64,000 nt of DNA, taken from positions 124,001 to 188,000 of the forward strand of contig JADLFE010000007.1 of the NCBI GenBank assembly GCA_020845755.1, written 5' to 3'. Both the position numbers and the translations under genes were made by a program. Each line of letters begins with the position of its first letter. Position 1 is the stretch's first letter. The notes beneath the pieces are model-generated. The model saw only the letters and a program-made list of their open reading frames with translations, had not been told where the DNA came from and searched no databases. Shown piece by piece: positions 61,131 through 64,000 of the stretch. The DNA is from Phycisphaerales bacterium (lineage in GTDB: Bacteria; Planctomycetota; Phycisphaerae; Phycisphaerales; UBA1924).

Positions 61131-62018
61131 ATGAGCGATCGCCTTGAAGTACTGAAGACCTACAAGCTGTTCATCGACGGCAAGTTCCCGCGCTCGGAGA
61201 GCGGGCGGTCGATGGTGGTGCACGATCGCGCGGGCCGAGTGGTGGCGCACGCGTCGCGTGCGAGCCGCAAGGACCTCCGCGAGGCGGTCGAGGCCGCACG
61301 ACGCGCTCAGACGGGCTGGGCAGGTGCAACGGCGTACAACCGCGGACAGGTTCTGTACCGCCTGGCGGAGATGATCGAGGGCAAGGCGGCAGAACTCGCG
61401 TCGCTGATCGATGCGTGCGAGGGCGGCAAGCAGAACTTGGGCACCGAAAGCGGCGCGGTCGAAGTGCGTGCGTGCGTCGATCGCCTCGTGGCCTACGCGG
61501 GCTGGGCGGACAAGTACTCGCAGGTGCTGGGGTGCAACAACCCGGTAGCGGGGCCGTATTACAACTTCACGGTGCCGGAGCCGACGGGCGTCGTGTGTGT
61601 GCTGGCTCCCGCGTCTCCTTCGCTGCTCGGCCTGATCGCGCTGGCGGCGCCGGCGTTGTGCGCGGGCAATGCCGTGGTCGCGGTCGCCAGCGGCGCGAAC
61701 CCGCTCCCGGCGGCGGTGCTGGCCGAGGGCGTCGCGACCTGCGATCTCCCCGGCGGCGTGCTGAACATTCTGACGACGCAGCAGGACGAACTGACGCAAC
61801 ACGCGGCGAGCCATCGCGATATCGACGCGATCCACGCCGCGGGGCTGGATGAGAAGAACGCGGAGTTGGTCCGCGCCGGCGTGGCGGAGAATCTCAAGCG
61901 CGTCGTGGTGCGATCGCTCGACCGCGCGGACTGGTTCGATCCTCGGCTGTGCGAGAATCCGTGGTGGATCGAGAGTTTCGTCGAGATGAAGACGATGTGG
62001 CATCCGGCGAGCGTGTAA
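61131..62018 (+). CDS. truncated aldehyde dehydrogenase-like protein (no catalytic cysteine)
   Basis: A 295-residue protein covering only the N-terminal, cofactor-binding half of an ALDH: LKTYKLFIDGKFPRSESGRS, ASRKDLREAVEAARRAQTGW, YNRGQVLYRLAEMIEGKAAE, and a PEPTGVVCVLAPASPSLLGL-type loop. The region with the catalytic Cys and the C-terminal half are missing, but the protein ends in ENPWWIESFVEMKTMWHPAS, which looks like a real, conserved tail rather than a random truncation. Similar short ALDH-like proteins are, as I recall, encoded beside full ALDHs in actinobacteria and planctomycetes. It may bind or regulate the full ALDH at 57670. GGAG precedes ATG 61131. Confidence 0.85.
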   Translation: MSDRLEVLKTYKLFIDGKFPRSESGRSMVVHDRAGRVVAHASRASRKDLREAVEAARRAQTGWAGATAYNRGQVLYRLAEMIEGKAAELASLIDACEGGKQNLGTESGAVEVRACVDRLVAYAGWADKYSQVLGCNNPVAGPYYNFTVPEPTGVVCVLAPASPSLLGLIALAAPALCAGNAVVAVASGANPLPAAVLAEGVATCDLPGGVLNILTTQQDELTQHAASHRDIDAIHAAGLDEKNAELVRAGVAENLKRVVVRSLDRADWFDPRLCENPWWIESFVEMKTMWHPASV

Positions 62019-62021
62019 CGC

Positions 62022-62480
62022 TCACACCACGATATCGATGATCCCGCCGCGCTTGAGCATCGGCGTCTGGTACGCCGTCACGCGGACGACGCTTTCAATG
62101 CGAGTGGGCTCGATCGGCGGGCGATCGGCGATACGCGGGCCGCGGAATTCGGGCGAGACGGCGTATTCATCGCGACCCGCGGAGGTCGCCTCCGTGCATT
62201 CCTCCGCCCGCGATTCGCTGCACGAGTTGGTGAGCCTCTTGGGGGGCGCGGGGGTTTCAAGAACCCCCGCGGCCACCCCGAACACGCCACGCACAATGCC
62301 CGCGGCCAACAGATGAGCCACGACTTCCGCCTCGTGACGCGCTCGCCTGAACTCATCGTTCTGGCGTTCGAGCGCTTCGCTGAAACGGACCGGGCCCTCG
62401 GGGCGAACAGGCTCGGCGCAATCACGGCGAGCGCACACCCCGCCGTGAAGAGCACCGATCTGTCCGATCCGCTCGACCAT
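62022..62480 (-). CDS. hypothetical protein
   Basis: A 152-residue protein starting MVERIGQIGALHGGVCARRD at ATG 62480. No family recognised. It has an Arg/Glu-rich helix (SEALERQNDEFRRARHEAEV), a short hydrophobic stretch, and the end VVRVTAYQTPMLKRGGIIDIVV, which looks like a real beta-strand-rich tail. It is convergent with the truncated ALDH gene (three bases apart) and divergent from queA. A longer frame to 62771 overlaps queA and is rejected. Confidence 0.5.
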   Translation of the reverse strand: MVERIGQIGALHGGVCARRDCAEPVRPEGPVRFSEALERQNDEFRRARHEAEVVAHLLAAGIVRGVFGVAAGVLETPAPPKRLTNSCSESRAEECTEATSAGRDEYAVSPEFRGPRIADRPPIEPTRIESVVRVTAYQTPMLKRGGIIDIVV

Positions 62481-62645
62481 ATCTGCCAAAAACACAGTCG
62501 AAGGGCGTACCAATCGCGCGGATTCTCGAACCGACCGATAAGATCGCGGACCGCGAGGCCGGAGCGGGGTTTGCTCGCCGAGCGGCGTGCCGTGGTTGCG
62601 GGGGCGTGGCGTTTCCGCAACACATGGCGATGCGTGGAGACAACG

Positions 62646-63767
62646 GTGCTGCCTACCAGCGCGCTGGACTACGAACTTCCGGAGACCTTGATCGCAACGC
62701 GGGCGGCCGAGCCGCGTGATTCGGCGCGCCTGATGGTGGTCTCGCGCCGGGGCGATGGAGATCCAACGCACGCGAGCGTCGCCGACCTGCCGGACTACCT
62801 GCGCGAGGGCGACCTCCTGGTGTTCAACACGACGCGAGTTATCCCGGCGCGATTGGTCGGCCGCCGTCGCGATACGGACGGGCGGATCGAGGGGCTTTTT
62901 CTGTCCGAAGACGCCGCTCAGCCGGGGCGGTGGGTGCTGCTGGTCCGGGCCAAGCGTGCCAAGCCCGGCGTCGTCCTCGATCTCTACGCGCCCGACGAGA
63001 CGATCGGCGCGTCGATCCGCCTCATCGAACCGGCGGGCGACGAACCCGGCGCGTGGGCGGCCGAGTTGGTTGATCCCGCGGCCCCGACGCTGGAGGTGCT
63101 GGCGAAGGTCGGGCGCACGCCGCTCCCGCCGTACATCTTGAAGGCGCGGCGTGCGGCGGGCATCGACGTAGGCGACGCGCAGGACCGCGAGCGGTATCAG
63201 ACGGTATACGCCGGGCGATCAACTGGATCTGTCGCAGCCCCCACCGCCGGGCTGCACTTCACGCCGATGCTCCTTGAGCGTGTCGCGGCCCTTGGGATTG
63301 AGCGTGCCGACGTCGTGCTCCACGTCGGCCCGGGCACGTTCCGTCCGGTCGAGACCGAATACCTCGAGCAGCACCACATGCACGCCGAGCATTGCGAGAT
63401 CTCGCCCGAGGCCTGGTGGCGGATCATGGAAGCCCGGCGCCAGGGGCGGCGGGTGATCGCGGTCGGCACGACCACGGCCCGCACGCTGGAGTCCTATGCG
63501 CTGCACCTTGAGGCCCATCCCGGGGCTCACCCGGCACCACACCCTGCGACGATCAACACGTCGCTGCTGATCGCGCCGGGATATCGCTGGCGCGTCGTGG
63601 ACGGATTGCTCACCAATTTCCACCTGCCGCGGTCGACGCTCCTGGCCATGGTCGGCGCGCTGTTTGACGAGGGCCTGCCCCGCCTGATCGCCCTGTACCG
63701 CTCGGCGGTGGAGCGTGCGTATCGTTTCTATAGTTACGGCGATGCGATGCTCGTGCTCCCGGATTGA
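62646..63767 (+). CDS. queA: S-adenosylmethionine:tRNA ribosyltransferase-isomerase QueA
   Basis: A 373-residue enzyme that adds the ribosyl group of SAM to preQ1-tRNA, giving epoxyqueuosine. Marks are LDYELPETLIATRAAEPRDSAR, GDLLVFNTTRVIPARL, GRTPLPPYI, DRERYQTVYA, GSVAAPTAGLHFT, VLHVGPGTFRPV, HMHAEHCEI and LLTNFHLPRSTLLAMVGAL. It starts at GTG 62646 with GGAG six bases upstream. Open frame continues upstream to 62313 without family similarity. folE2 elsewhere in the window belongs to the same wider queuosine pathway. Confidence 0.95.
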   Translation: MLPTSALDYELPETLIATRAAEPRDSARLMVVSRRGDGDPTHASVADLPDYLREGDLLVFNTTRVIPARLVGRRRDTDGRIEGLFLSEDAAQPGRWVLLVRAKRAKPGVVLDLYAPDETIGASIRLIEPAGDEPGAWAAELVDPAAPTLEVLAKVGRTPLPPYILKARRAAGIDVGDAQDRERYQTVYAGRSTGSVAAPTAGLHFTPMLLERVAALGIERADVVLHVGPGTFRPVETEYLEQHHMHAEHCEISPEAWWRIMEARRQGRRVIAVGTTTARTLESYALHLEAHPGAHPAPHPATINTSLLIAPGYRWRVVDGLLTNFHLPRSTLLAMVGALFDEGLPRLIALYRSAVERAYRFYSYGDAMLVLPD

Positions 63768-63859
63768 AATCTGGGGTGTGGGCGCTCGCTCCGCCGATGA
63801 TCCGCCGTCGCGAATCGCCGCACGACGCGGCCGCTCGCGGCGCGGGGGAGCGCCGGCGC

Positions 63860-64000
63860 ATGAAGCTTGGCGATCTGATTGCAAACCTGGCGACGCCGGT
63901 GTCGCTTGAAGGCGACGCGAGCGTTCGCGTGTGCGATCTCACGGAGGACAGCCGGACGGTTGTGCCGCATTCGCTGTTCATCGCGAGGAAAGGCCTGAAG
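63860..64000 (+). CDS. murE: UDP-N-acetylmuramoyl-tripeptide synthetase MurE, N-terminal part (cut by window end)
   Basis: The first 47 codons (MKLGDLIANLATPVSLEGDA, then VCDLTEDSRTVVPHSLFIARKG) match the N-terminal domain of Mur ligases of the MurE type, where D-S-R-x-V-x-P-x-S-L-F-x-A binds the UDP part. The gene continues beyond the window. A GGGGGAG site is 10 bases before the ATG. Assignment as MurE rather than MurF rests on the motif and is likely but not certain. Confidence 0.8.
   Translation, partial: MKLGDLIANLATPVSLEGDASVRVCDLTEDSRTVVPHSLFIARKGLK

Noticed and set aside
62313..62645. Upstream extension of queA
   Set aside because: No QueA-like sequence before the LPTSALDYELPETL start, and a GGAG site directly precedes GTG 62646.

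Overview
The window looks like a chromosomal segment of a GC-rich planctomycete, most likely Phycisphaerae/Phycisphaerales. This is an inference from gene content: a DUF1559-like prepilin-type protein ([17 protein letters not shown] start), several membrane proteins carrying CxxCGY..L/CPECG zinc ribbons, a TIGR03790-type secreted protein with a dockerin-like C-terminus, secreted right-handed beta-helix proteins, an LptD-type outer-membrane protein and system II (ResB/CcsA) cytochrome c maturation. No rRNA, phage, plasmid origin or CRISPR array was seen. One tRNA (Cys, GCA) is present.

Layout. 1-9.8 kb: the end of an HPPD gene, a small unknown gene, a RAYT-like (REP-associated Y1 transposase) gene bracketed by three REP-like hairpins, a class II amidotransferase, a secreted peptidyl-prolyl isomerase, a prepilin-like protein, a PPK2 kinase, dUTPase, a CapD/FlaA1-type nucleotide-sugar enzyme and divergent ruvA. 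9.8-10.4 kb has no gene but carries repeats. 10.4-17.3 kb: five tandem paralogous secreted beta-helix genes, all on the minus strand, with near-identical ends and divergent middles; three of them share an upstream element with a 17-bp palindrome. 17.6-24.5 kb: DUF456, PIN-PhoH, an LptD-like protein, a frameshifted membrane gene and a secreted protein with an internal duplication. 24.7-31.6 kb: tRNA-Cys, the TIGR03790 protein, an AI-2E transporter-like protein, a Minf_1886 protein, 3-methyladenine glycosylase and CcsA. 31.6-43.8 kb: ResB, an amidohydrolase, an OmpA-like lipoprotein with a good terminator, FolE2, unknown membrane proteins, trpD, an unknown conserved protein and an M28 peptidase. 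43.9-54.5 kb: purQ, two zinc-ribbon membrane proteins, mnmA, a secreted beta-carbonic anhydrase, a rhodanese-like lipoprotein without the catalytic Cys, a DsbD-N-like lipoprotein, a redoxin and RseP. 54.7-64 kb: an alpha/beta hydrolase, deoC, an ALDH, a GxxExxY gene inside inverted repeats, a peroxiredoxin-GNAT fusion, a truncated ALDH-like partner, queA and the start of murE.

How the genes work together. ResB and CcsA overlap by ATGA and form one cytochrome c maturation unit. LptD, the broken membrane gene and the duplicated-module protein form a minus-strand envelope cluster. deoC, the full ALDH and the truncated ALDH resemble a deoxyribose-phosphate/aldehyde oxidation locus interrupted by other genes. 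The most unusual parts are the beta-helix array with its shared upstream element, the REP/RAYT unit whose hairpin loops supply stop codons to two convergent genes, the GxxExxY insertion and the peroxiredoxin-acetyltransferase fusion. All functions are read from sequence motifs only; no database search was possible.
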